In this document: positions 6,381 through 12,812 of the stretch, one piece after another | Numbering within the stretch: the stretch's first letter is position 1 | Layout of the letters: each line of letters begins with the position of its first letter | Origin: JBGOUJ01 sp041477005 | GTDB lineage: Bacteria; Acidobacteriota; Terriglobia; Bryobacterales; JACQDG01 | Reading direction: 5' to 3' | Length of the DNA: 17,416 bases | Assembly: GCA_041477005.1 (NCBI GenBank) | Contig: JBGOUJ010000090.1 | Location: 1-17,416, forward strand | Position numbers and translations under genes: made by a program | The notes under the pieces: generated by a model | Database searches by the model: none | What the model was told of the DNA's origin: nothing | What the model saw: only the letters and a program-made list of their open reading frames with translations

Positions 6381-6881
6381 ATGCCGGAAAACTCCTTCGA
6401 CGTCGCCTCGAAGATCGACCTGCAGGAAGTCGGCAACGCCATCCAGCAGACCCTGAAGGAAGTCCACACGCGCTTCGACCTGAAGAACACCAAGACCCTG
6501 GTCGAGCTTAACCAGAAGGACCACCAGATCCTGCTGGCTTCCGACGACGAGTTCAAGCTTCGCGCGGTGAACGACATTTTGCAGCAGAAGCTAGTGAAGC
6601 GCTCGGTGCCGCTCAAGGGCCTCACCCACGGGAAGATCGAGCCGGCCGCCGGGTCGAGCGTGCAGCAGTCGATCTCACTGCAGCAGGGCATTCCGATCGA
6701 GAAGGCCAAGGAGATGGTCAAGCTGATCAAGAACTCGAAGCTGAGGGTGCAGGCCTCGATCCAGGGCGATGTAGTGCGGGTGAGCGGCCGGGACCGGGAC
6801 ACGCTGCAGCAGGTCATCAAGCTGCTCCGTGAAACCGACTTCGGCATCGACATGCAGTTTACGAACTACAGGACCAATTGA
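6381..6881 (+). CDS. yajQ: YajQ family nucleotide-binding (cyclic di-GMP-binding) protein
   Basis: The 166-residue product is a full-length YajQ: MPENSFDVASKIDLQEVGNA, then QTLKEVHTRFDLKNTKT, FKLRAVNDILQQKLVKRSVPLK, GIPIEKAKEMVKLIKNSKLRVQASIQGDVVRVSGRDRDTLQQVI and the C-terminal DFGIDMQFTNYR. The family has two ferredoxin-like domains. Some members bind cyclic di-GMP and act with transcription factors to control virulence or motility genes; in most bacteria the role is undefined. It lies 3 bp after the receiver-domain gene, so the two are probably translated from one mRNA. Its stop codon TGA (6879-6881) directly abuts a 20-bp inverted repeat and resembles the repeat word itself. Confidence 0.95.
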   Translation: MPENSFDVASKIDLQEVGNAIQQTLKEVHTRFDLKNTKTLVELNQKDHQILLASDDEFKLRAVNDILQQKLVKRSVPLKGLTHGKIEPAAGSSVQQSISLQQGIPIEKAKEMVKLIKNSKLRVQASIQGDVVRVSGRDRDTLQQVIKLLRETDFGIDMQFTNYRTN

Positions 6882-6952
6882 TGATTTATTGATTTGTTGA
6901 TTTTATTGATTGCCCCAAAGGTGCAGGAGGCTATCAACAAATCAATAAATCA
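6882..6952. repeat. perfect 20-bp inverted repeat with 31-nt loop (TTGATTTAT words)
   Basis: The arms at 6882-6901 and 6933-6952 are exact reverse complements. They are AT-rich in an otherwise high-GC region and consist of near-repeated TTGATTT/TTGATTTAT words, with further copies inside the left part of the loop (to 6910). The loop contains AGGAGG at 6925-6930, a strong anti-Shine-Dalgarno match with no start codon at a usable distance. The right arm is followed by AAAATTAG rather than a T-run, so a classical terminator is not supported, although the RNA hairpin would be long. It occupies nearly the whole gap between yajQ and the hydrolase. Confidence 0.9.
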
Positions 6953-6961
6953 AAATTAGCC

Positions 6962-7612
6962 ATGCTCTGCATCCCCGGACCGTCCGGCCCCTTGGAAAGT
7001 CTCCTGGAACGGGATACGGAGGCCGGCCCGATCCGGCTGGCCGTGGTGGTGTGCCATCCGCATCCCCGCTACGGCGGGACAATGCGCAACAAGGTCGTGC
7101 ATCGCATCGCGCGCGGCGCCAGGCGCGGGGGGGCGGCGGTGCTGCGGTTCAATTTTCGGGGCGTAGGTCAAAGCTCGGGCGAGTACGATAACGGTGTAGG
7201 CGAGCAGGACGATTTTCGCGCTGCGCTCACCTATCTCGGCGAGCAGTTCCCGGGGCTGCCGCTCGTGGCGGCGGGCTTCTCGTTCGGCGCCCGAGTCAGT
7301 TCGCAAGGGAACTGTTCGGACCCGCGCGTGGAGCGGGTGATCGCCGTGGGCACGCCGGCCGGGGCCGGGGGCGACTGGGGGTTTCTCGCGCGCTGCACGC
7401 GGCCCAAGCATTTCGTCCACAGCACGCACGATCAGTACGGCTCGCGGCCGCAGATGGAAACCCTGTTTGGGCAGGCGGCCGAGCCGAAGCAGCTCACCTG
7501 GATCGAAGCGGCCGACCATTTCTTTGAAGGCGGCCTCGATCAGTTGGAGGAGGAGGTTCGGGGCATTTTGGCCAGCCGGGCTTCGAGCACCAAGGCCGAC
7601 AGCAGCAGGTAA
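6962..7612 (+). CDS. alpha/beta hydrolase
   Basis: The 216-residue protein is a small cytosolic alpha/beta hydrolase of the group marked by CHPHPxxGGTMxNKVV and LRFNFRGVGxSxG. Both motifs are intact (VVCHPHPRYGGTMRNKVVHRIA; VLRFNFRGVGQSSGEYDNGVGEQDD). The likely triad is Ser107 in AGFSFGA, Asp157 in HSTHDQYG and His186 in AADHFFEG. The substrate is unknown; related proteins are annotated only as hydrolases or dienelactone-hydrolase-like. No ribosome-binding site precedes the ATG, which sits 9 bp after the right arm of the inverted repeat. Its last 73 bp overlap the 3' end of the convergent MFS gene, so the tail after GIL (ASRASSTKADSSR) is shared sequence and may be functionally unimportant. 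Confidence 0.9.
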   Translation: MLCIPGPSGPLESLLERDTEAGPIRLAVVVCHPHPRYGGTMRNKVVHRIARGARRGGAAVLRFNFRGVGQSSGEYDNGVGEQDDFRAALTYLGEQFPGLPLVAAGFSFGARVSSQGNCSDPRVERVIAVGTPAGAGGDWGFLARCTRPKHFVHSTHDQYGSRPQMETLFGQAAEPKQLTWIEAADHFFEGGLDQLEEEVRGILASRASSTKADSSR

Positions 7613-8760
7613 ACCATCACCGCGCCGATGGCGGGCACGCGGATGGCCCATTCGATGACCGAGGCATCCGCCAGGACGCCGACCGACCACGGCATCAGCA
7701 TGCCGCCGATCAGGGCGAGCGACAGCACGCCGTTGAAAAAGCCGGGATGGTAATAGGGGAAGCGCTCGCCGATCATGCCGAGGATGAGCGCGTAGGCGGC
7801 GCCCAATCCGCCGCCGAGGAACAGCACGCCCACCGCGGCCCCGCCCACACCTGCCGTTTCCAGTAACAGCAGGCAGCCGAACAGCACCGCGGCGGCGCCG
7901 GCGGCCAGCCAGCGGACCCGCCGGACCACCCGTGGCAGGCGCGGCGCCAGCAGCTTCGCCAGGGTCAGGGTGATCCAGTAGAGCGCCAGGGCGAGCAAAG
8001 CGGCTTCCGAGCTGACGCCGAGCCGGCGTATCCAGTAAATGGCCAGCCATCCGCCGACCGTCCACTCCGTCCCCGACTGAAAGAAGAGAGCCAGCGACAG
8101 CAGCACGGCCGCGGGCGAGCCCGTGGCGCGCATGGAAAGCCGCAGCGGCGCGACCTGCAGAAGCGGCTGGGCGAGCGATCGCTGGCGAAGATAGAGCGCC
8201 CCCAGGGCGACCGGAGGCAGCGCGGTCAGCATCAGGATGCCGGGCGCCGTGAGCGTGTGGACGGTGGCCCAGATCAGGAGGGTAAAGCAAACGGCCCCGG
8301 CGCCGAAAAACACCCCGGCCAGGCTCAGGATAGGCGCCGCCATGGGGGCGGTCATGGCGTCGAACATCAGCCAGGAAAGGCCGGTGGTCAGCATCCCTGT
8401 GGCGAAGCCCAGAAAAACCAGGGGCAAGACCAGCAGGTCCGGTGTGACAATCGCCGCCAGCACGAGCATGGTCGCCCCCGCCAGAAAGCAGGCCGCCGCC
8501 AGCAAGCGCCGCAGTCCCAACTTGCTCAGCAGGTCGCGCGAGAGCATCGCCGCGGTGAACAGCCCCAGGTTGAACGCCAGGAAGTAGCTGCCGGCGGTCG
8601 TGAGATCGAAGTGGACGTAGTACCACCAGATCGGCAACAAAGCGCCCAGCAGCGCGACCAAGCTCCCCAGCAGGAGAAAGCCGGCCATGGCCGAGCGGAC
8701 CAGCGAGGGCCGGGGCGTGGGTCTGGGAAGAGGCGTGGCTATGCCCATGCGGATCTTCAC
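7540..8760 (-). CDS. MFS transporter
   Basis: The 406-residue protein has about 12 hydrophobic segments and the length of a major facilitator superfamily transporter. The first half contains GFLLLGSLVALLGALLPIWW, SYFLAFNLGLFTAAMLS and, before the second pair of helices, LSKLGLRRLLAAACFLAGA, a loop resembling MFS motif A. The second half contains LPRVVRRVRWLAAGAAAVLFGC and GGGLGAAYALILGMIGERFPYYHPGFFNGVLSLALIGG. The substrate cannot be read from sequence. The start is a GTG at 8760, with in-frame ATGs at 8748 and 8688; none has a good ribosome-binding site. It is the last gene of a minus-strand series (MerR, Gfo/Idh, isomerase, HTTM, MFS), and its end overlaps the convergent hydrolase by 73 bp. 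The gap to the HTTM gene is 94 bp. Confidence 0.88.
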   Translation of the reverse strand: MKIRMGIATPLPRPTPRPSLVRSAMAGFLLLGSLVALLGALLPIWWYYVHFDLTTAGSYFLAFNLGLFTAAMLSRDLLSKLGLRRLLAAACFLAGATMLVLAAIVTPDLLVLPLVFLGFATGMLTTGLSWLMFDAMTAPMAAPILSLAGVFFGAGAVCFTLLIWATVHTLTAPGILMLTALPPVALGALYLRQRSLAQPLLQVAPLRLSMRATGSPAAVLLSLALFFQSGTEWTVGGWLAIYWIRRLGVSSEAALLALALYWITLTLAKLLAPRLPRVVRRVRWLAAGAAAVLFGCLLLLETAGVGGAAVGVLFLGGGLGAAYALILGMIGERFPYYHPGFFNGVLSLALIGGMLMPWSVGVLADASVIEWAIRVPAIGAVMVYLLLSALVLEARLAKMPRTSSSN

Positions 8761-8854
8761 GGATTCTACAGGGAATTGGGCGAGGAGGCCAGGGGTGATC
8801 TGGGCGCGGCGCGTTGCTCCGGGCCCCTCCGATCAGCTCCTGCAGCGGGGCGAG

Positions 8855-10219
8855 CTACCGCGCCGCCCGGGTTGGGCCGTCCGGAGGGAGTATCCAGGCC
8901 GCCGGCCGCCACGTGCGCGGCTGGGCGGCCAGGTCGACTTCCGGATCCACCAGCAGTTGGGGTTCGCGGCCGTTCAGGGACGCCGTCACCACCACATAAG
9001 TCTTGATCTGCGCGTAGCCTTGCTTGCGCAGCTCCCTCGCCAGGTGATGACAGAACTGCAGGATCATGTCCGGCCGGACCGCCATTTCCGTGTATTGCCA
9101 GTTGCGCAGATATTGCCAGGGATCGATTTCCCAGCGCTTCTGACTTGCCGGATCTTCGGCAAAGAACCGGGCGCCGGCCGACTTTTGTCGCAACATCATG
9201 TGCCAGGAGAAGAGGTGTCCTTGTTCCGTCCAGCTCACATTTCCCGGATACAGGAAGTGGCGCAGCGGAACGGTGAGCTGCAGGAACACGTAGATCGCGA
9301 GCAGCCCGGCCGTGACTCGCTGGCCGCGCGACAAGGGAGCGGCAGCGATCTCGCAGGTTGGCTGGTCATTCCCAGCCGGAGATCTTCGGCGAAAAAGACG
9401 GCGGGGCCAAGCCGCGGGCAGAAACAGAAGCGTGCCGGCGATCATGAACCAGGGGAAGACGCCGATCGCAAACAGCCTCGCGTTCATCAGGTGAAAAAGG
9501 ATCGCCGCGGCGAGAGCCGGCGCCCGCGTCCGGCGCCACAGCAGCAGCGGCACGACCAGCAAGTCCAGCAGCAGGCTGCTGTAGCTGAACAGATAGGCCA
9601 TCCAGTCTCGCGTGAACAGGGCGCCGATGAGAGGGAAGTCGGTGCGAGCCGCCAGCCAGTCGCTCATCGGATTGGCGCGCAGCCAGTCGCCGTTCAGCTT
9701 GGCCAGGCCGCCGTAAAAGTAGGGAATCCCGATCTGCATCCGGAGCAGCCACAACGCCCAGGCCGGGGCGGTTCGGGAGCGGAGGCCCGGCCACAGCAGA
9801 GCGTCGATCGACAGAGCGCGATGCGCCGGCACGAAGATCATCAGGAAGCTCACCAGCGTGATCAGATAGAAATGATTCAGATAGCGCGCCTGCTCCAGAA
9901 GAAAGACGTAGGCGAACCCGAGGAAGAAGAGCGCCGCGCTGAGGCGATAGCAGAGGCCGAGTAGGATACAGATCGCCAGGACGCCGAGCGCATAGAAGTG
10001 CGCGTACATCCCGTGCCCGGGCCAGGGCCGCACCCAGTCAAAGCCGTAAAACGTGAAGTGAAACGCCGGGTCGATGTAGAAACGCCCGATGCGCTCGTAG
10101 GCGAAGTAACGCAGCACCTCCCAGAACAGGATCGCCCCGAAGGCGATGCGGAAGAACACGAGGGAAGAGATGTCAACCGGAGCAAACAGGCGGCTCAGAA
10201 AAAGGCGCATCGCTCTCAT
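8855..10219 (-). CDS. vitamin K-dependent gamma-carboxylase homologue (HTTM domain membrane protein)
   Basis: This polytopic membrane protein closely follows the vitamin K-dependent gamma-carboxylase family along its length. The HTTM domain shows ISSLVFFRIAFGAILFWEV, HFYALGVLAICILLGLCYR, EQARYLNHFYLITLVSFLMIFVPAHRALSID and GIPYFYGGLAKLNGDWLRANPMSDWL. The Lys of GLAKLNGDW (residue 174 from this start) aligns with the catalytic Lys218 region of the human enzyme (KKLDADW). The C-terminal part keeps FLYPGNVSWTEQGHLFSWHMMLR, PDMILQFCHHLA and SLNGREPQLLVDPEVDLA. Bacterial homologues occur sporadically; the Leptospira one was reported to have altered activity rather than ordinary protein carboxylation. 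I chose the ATG at 10219, which has GGAAG upstream; a GTG at 10318 would add 33 residues unlike the family. Substrate and cofactor are unknown. Confidence 0.88.
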   Translation of the reverse strand: MRAMRLFLSRLFAPVDISSLVFFRIAFGAILFWEVLRYFAYERIGRFYIDPAFHFTFYGFDWVRPWPGHGMYAHFYALGVLAICILLGLCYRLSAALFFLGFAYVFLLEQARYLNHFYLITLVSFLMIFVPAHRALSIDALLWPGLRSRTAPAWALWLLRMQIGIPYFYGGLAKLNGDWLRANPMSDWLAARTDFPLIGALFTRDWMAYLFSYSSLLLDLLVVPLLLWRRTRAPALAAAILFHLMNARLFAIGVFPWFMIAGTLLFLPAAWPRRLFRRRSPAGNDQPTCEIAAAPLSRGQRVTAGLLAIYVFLQLTVPLRHFLYPGNVSWTEQGHLFSWHMMLRQKSAGARFFAEDPASQKRWEIDPWQYLRNWQYTEMAVRPDMILQFCHHLARELRKQGYAQIKTYVVVTASLNGREPQLLVDPEVDLAAQPRTWRPAAWILPPDGPTRAAR

Positions 10220-10336
10220 TGCTGGGCTTCCGAAGCGATCAACTCGACGGCGGGGCGCCGCCACGGCCATCCGGGCTTCAGTAGCGATTCCCCTAATATA
10301 CAGCAGCGGAGCACGCACTCAACCGGGATCCTCTCT

Positions 10337-11161
10337 CTAGCTCCGGCAGCCCAGCCGGCGCATGATCTTGTCGGTCTCGCGGTAAGCTTCAGCGACCCAG
10401 TCCTCGATTTTGGAAGGCTCGGGGGAATACTCGAGCTCGATGCTGACCGTGCTGTCGTAGCCGGCGGCGCGGATGGCTTTCAAGTAATCCTCGATGGGGG
10501 TGACGCCGCGCCCGGGCGGCAGGTCCCCGTGGGTGCGGCCGTTGCAATCGGAAAGGTGAACGTGCTCGATCAGGCCTTCGAGCAGCGCGACCTTCTCGAA
10601 CGGCGTGTGGACCAGGTGCAGATGGGAGATGTCGCAGTTGGCGCGGACCGTGTCGGGCAGGCCGGCGTCGCCGATGAAGCGGACCATCTCCTCCACGCTG
10701 TTGAGCAGTGACTGGTGGAACGGTTCGAGCTCCAGGGCGATGCGGAGGCCGCGCTCGCGGGCGTATTCCCCGAGCAGGCGCGTGTTGCGGACGCCGGTTT
10801 GCCATTGCTCTTCCGGCGGGATCACTTCCCGCTGCCAGATGTATTCGCCCAGCACCAGAAGCAGATTGCGGGCGCCCAGCCCGGCGACCAGATCGAGGAA
10901 AGCCCGGCAGCGCTCGACGTGGAATTTCTGCACGGACGGGTTGAAGTCGACCAGGCCCACGGCGACGCAACAGACCGAGACGATCGGCAGGCCGCAATCG
11001 GCGGCGGTGCGTCGGATCATCTCGCGCTCGTTGGCGTCGATTTCCAGCGGATCGGTGAAGATGTCGATCGAATCGAAGCCCAGCTCCTTGGTTTTCACAA
11101 TGCCGAAAGACGTCTCGCGGCCGGTCTGGGCCCAGGCGGAATTGATGAGACCGAGTTTCAT
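10337..11161 (-). CDS. sugar phosphate isomerase/epimerase (xylose isomerase-like TIM barrel)
   Basis: The 274-residue protein belongs to the AP endonuclease family 2 / xylose isomerase-like TIM barrels, which include tagatose 3-epimerase, hydroxypyruvate isomerase and IolE-type enzymes. The metal-binding strand ends are visible: ALELEPFHQS (Glu), RANCDISHLHLVHTP (Asp, His), HVHLSDCNGRTHGDLPPGRG (His, Asp) and STVSIELEYSP (Glu). The N-terminus MKLGLINSAWAQTG is the usual first strand. Its ATG overlaps the stop of the upstream Gfo/Idh gene by 4 bp (ATGA), so translation is probably coupled. Such pairs usually act together on a sugar or inositol-like substrate, with oxidation by one enzyme and isomerisation by the other; the substrate cannot be named here. 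Confidence 0.9.
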   Translation of the reverse strand: MKLGLINSAWAQTGRETSFGIVKTKELGFDSIDIFTDPLEIDANEREMIRRTAADCGLPIVSVCCVAVGLVDFNPSVQKFHVERCRAFLDLVAGLGARNLLLVLGEYIWQREVIPPEEQWQTGVRNTRLLGEYARERGLRIALELEPFHQSLLNSVEEMVRFIGDAGLPDTVRANCDISHLHLVHTPFEKVALLEGLIEHVHLSDCNGRTHGDLPPGRGVTPIEDYLKAIRAAGYDSTVSIELEYSPEPSKIEDWVAEAYRETDKIMRRLGCRS

Positions 11162-12270
11162 GGGCGGCTCTCCTGGAGGATTTCAGAAATTTCGACGGCG
11201 CGGTGTTCAGCGGCGCTGCGGTAAGCGGCCTCGACCAGGGCCATGGTCTTCAAGTTGTCGCGGCCGCTGACGGCGGGCTCGGTCCGGTTTTCCACGGCGA
11301 TCAGAAGCTGGGCCATCGTGCCCTCGAAGGCGTCCGGAAACCAGACCCTCGTCCAGCGCGGCTCGATCCACTGGCCGGGGTGGCGCTGGGACGAGTAGCG
11401 CAGGGTGCTGGGAACCGGCTTCGGGTACTCGGGCCAGCCGATCGTCCCGCCGGCCAGGCCGCCGGTTCCTTCGACGCGCCAGCGGATGTAGATATCCGGA
11501 GCGGCGCCCTCGCGGGCGGGGCCGGTCCAGACGTCATCCCAGGCGGCGCAGCGCAGGCCGTTCTCGTATTCGAGGATGTAGAGGCAAATGCCGTCGGAAT
11601 GAGGGAAAGCGCTGCGCGGATCGGCGCGCACGCTGGCGTAAATGCGGGCCGGGTCGCCGAACCAGAAGCGGAAGCAATCCAGGTGATGGATGCTCATCAC
11701 CCGCAGCGTCAGCCAGCCGTATTGTTTCTGCCAGGGCATCCAGTGCGGGATGGCTCGCATGTCGATGGTGGCGAGCACGGGCTCGCCCAAATCGCCGCGA
11801 TCCAGAAGGCTGCGCATGGCCCGCACGCTCGGATCGTAGCGCATGTTCTGGTTCACGGCCAGGACGATGCCGGCCTGCTCGCAACACTCCACGATCTCGA
11901 CCGCCTCGGCGTAATTCATGCCCAGCGGCTTCTGAGCGAGCACGCCTTTCACGCGGCGGGGGGCGCTGGTGACGCGGCGAATCACGTCCAGCAGCGCGTG
12001 CGGCGGCACGGCGACATCGACGATCTCGATTTCCGGATCTTCGAGGACCTGCTCGACGGTCGCATAGACGCGGGGAACCTGCCGGAGGCGGGCGACCTCT
12101 TCGGTTTTGCTGCGGCCCTCCGGGTGGGTGGCGATGGCCAGCACCCGGAAACCGGCGTTTCGATAGGCCACCAGGTGGCAATCCCGCATGATGAAGCCGG
12201 CGCCGATACAGCCGATGCCGGGATCCAAGCTCCGGGGCTTCGGCGGGAGGTAGTCCAGTTCCGCTTCCAT
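11158..12270 (-). CDS. Gfo/Idh/MocA family oxidoreductase
   Basis: The 370-residue NAD(P)-dependent oxidoreductase has an N-terminal Rossmann fold (IGCIGAGFIMRDCHLVAYRNAGFRVLAIATH, residues ~19-49) and the VYATVEQVLEDPEIEIVDVAVPP segment. The C-terminal Gfo/Idh domain contains MSIHHLDCFRFWFG. The family's EKP motif reads QKP here (Gln113-Lys114-Pro115): the catalytic Lys is kept and the Glu is replaced. The start ATG is 7 bp after the MerR gene, and the stop overlaps the isomerase start, so a three-gene operon MerR - oxidoreductase - isomerase is likely. Candidate substrates are sugars, inositols or their acids; the sequence does not decide. There is no signal peptide, so it is cytosolic. Confidence 0.93.
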   Translation of the reverse strand: MEAELDYLPPKPRSLDPGIGCIGAGFIMRDCHLVAYRNAGFRVLAIATHPEGRSKTEEVARLRQVPRVYATVEQVLEDPEIEIVDVAVPPHALLDVIRRVTSAPRRVKGVLAQKPLGMNYAEAVEIVECCEQAGIVLAVNQNMRYDPSVRAMRSLLDRGDLGEPVLATIDMRAIPHWMPWQKQYGWLTLRVMSIHHLDCFRFWFGDPARIYASVRADPRSAFPHSDGICLYILEYENGLRCAAWDDVWTGPAREGAAPDIYIRWRVEGTGGLAGGTIGWPEYPKPVPSTLRYSSQRHPGQWIEPRWTRVWFPDAFEGTMAQLLIAVENRTEPAVSGRDNLKTMALVEAAYRSAAEHRAVEISEILQESRP

Positions 12271-12277
12271 TGCTGGA

Positions 12278-12682
12278 TTACGCGCGCTTTTTGAGTATGG
12301 CGATGATTTCCTGCAGCTCTTTTCTCATCTGCTTCAGAGCCGGCTTCACCTCGGGCGGGTCGGGAAGCAGCGCCATCTGAGGCTGGCCGTCGGGTGAGGC
12401 GGGCGGTTTCTTCTGCGTGGAGCGGCCTTTGCCTTTGAGGGCCTTACGGGCGCCGGCGATGGTGAAGCCTTCGTCATAGAGCAGCCGCTTGATCTCCAGC
12501 AGCAGCTCGACGTCCTTGCGCTTGTATTCCCGGTGACCCGTTTTCCCCTTCTTGGGCTGCAGCATGGGGAATTCGGTCTCCCAGAAGCGCAGGACATAGG
12601 GTTCCACTCCCAGCAGCTCACTCACGTCCCCGATGCGGAAGTAGAGCCGGTTCGGAATCTGGGGGATCTTCGACTCCGTCAT
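12278..12682 (-). CDS. MerR family transcriptional regulator
   Basis: The 134-residue regulator has an N-terminal winged helix of the MerR type: LYFRIGDVSELLGVEPYVLRFWETEFPMLQPKKGKTGHREYKRKDVELLLEIKRLLYDEGFTIAGARKAL (~14-82). A short charged linker and a C-terminal helix (VKPALKQMRKELQEIIAILKKRA) that could form the dimer coiled coil follow. There is no ligand-binding domain or Cys metal site, so what it senses is unknown. This compact form is common in Acidobacteriota and Deltaproteobacteria, often in housekeeping contexts. Here its stop is 7 bp before the Gfo/Idh gene, so it may regulate that operon and itself. Confidence 0.92.
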   Translation of the reverse strand: MTESKIPQIPNRLYFRIGDVSELLGVEPYVLRFWETEFPMLQPKKGKTGHREYKRKDVELLLEIKRLLYDEGFTIAGARKALKGKGRSTQKKPPASPDGQPQMALLPDPPEVKPALKQMRKELQEIIAILKKRA

Positions 12683-12691
12683 TCCAAGACG

Positions 12692-12700
12692 ATGTTACCA
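12692..12700 (-). promoter_or_regulatory. extended -10 element close to the MerR gene start
   Basis: On the minus strand the sequence reads TGGTAACAT, a TG-extended -10 (TAACAT, 12692-12697). Initiation 6-7 bases later would fall only about 3 bases before the MerR ATG at 12682, giving an almost leaderless mRNA. No -35 box or good Shine-Dalgarno sequence is visible. Confidence 0.3.
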
Positions 12701-12726
12701 TTCCGGCGCGGGAGAGGCGGGAGAAT

Positions 12727-12812
12727 TGAGGAATTGAGAAATGGAGGAATTGAGGAATGAAAACACCTCGCATCGAGCACCCGGCGTTCGGTTTTCATTT
12801 CTCAATTCCTCA
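12727..12812. repeat. palindromic GAGGAATTGA repeat between GH-like gene and MerR gene
   Basis: The right arm 12791-12812 (GTTTTCATTTCTCAATTCCT, then CA) is the reverse complement of two parts of the left side: 12727-12743 pairs with 12796-12812, and 12756-12764 with 12791-12799. The left side carries an extra internal copy of GAGGAATTGAGG (12744-12755), and related GAATTGAGG words start at 12723. The loop is 12765-12790. The stop codon of the upstream glycoside-hydrolase-like gene (TGA at 12802-12804, minus strand) lies inside the right arm. No T-run follows on either strand. Confidence 0.8.

Noticed and set aside
4389..6524. 711-codon open frame on the minus strand opposite the BamD-like and receiver genes
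   Set aside because: It is antisense to three well-supported genes. Its product is Arg/Gly/Leu-rich low-complexity sequence typical of high-GC shadow frames, with no family motif.
6882..6952. Intrinsic transcription terminator
   Set aside because: The stem is AT-rich and is not followed by a T-run on either strand, so the classical definition is not met; it is reported as an inverted repeat instead.
6956..8626. 556-codon minus-strand frame over the hydrolase and MFS genes
   Set aside because: It overlaps the MFS gene in another frame on the same strand, and its composition is biased (Arg/Gly/Ala/His). The MFS and hydrolase frames have clear family signatures.
8687..9964. 425-codon plus-strand frame opposite the MFS and HTTM genes
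   Set aside because: Antisense shadow rich in Gln/Arg/Pro. The minus-strand proteins have convincing family motifs.
11203..12294. 363-codon plus-strand frame opposite the Gfo/Idh gene
   Set aside because: Shadow of a Rossmann-fold gene; no recognisable domain.
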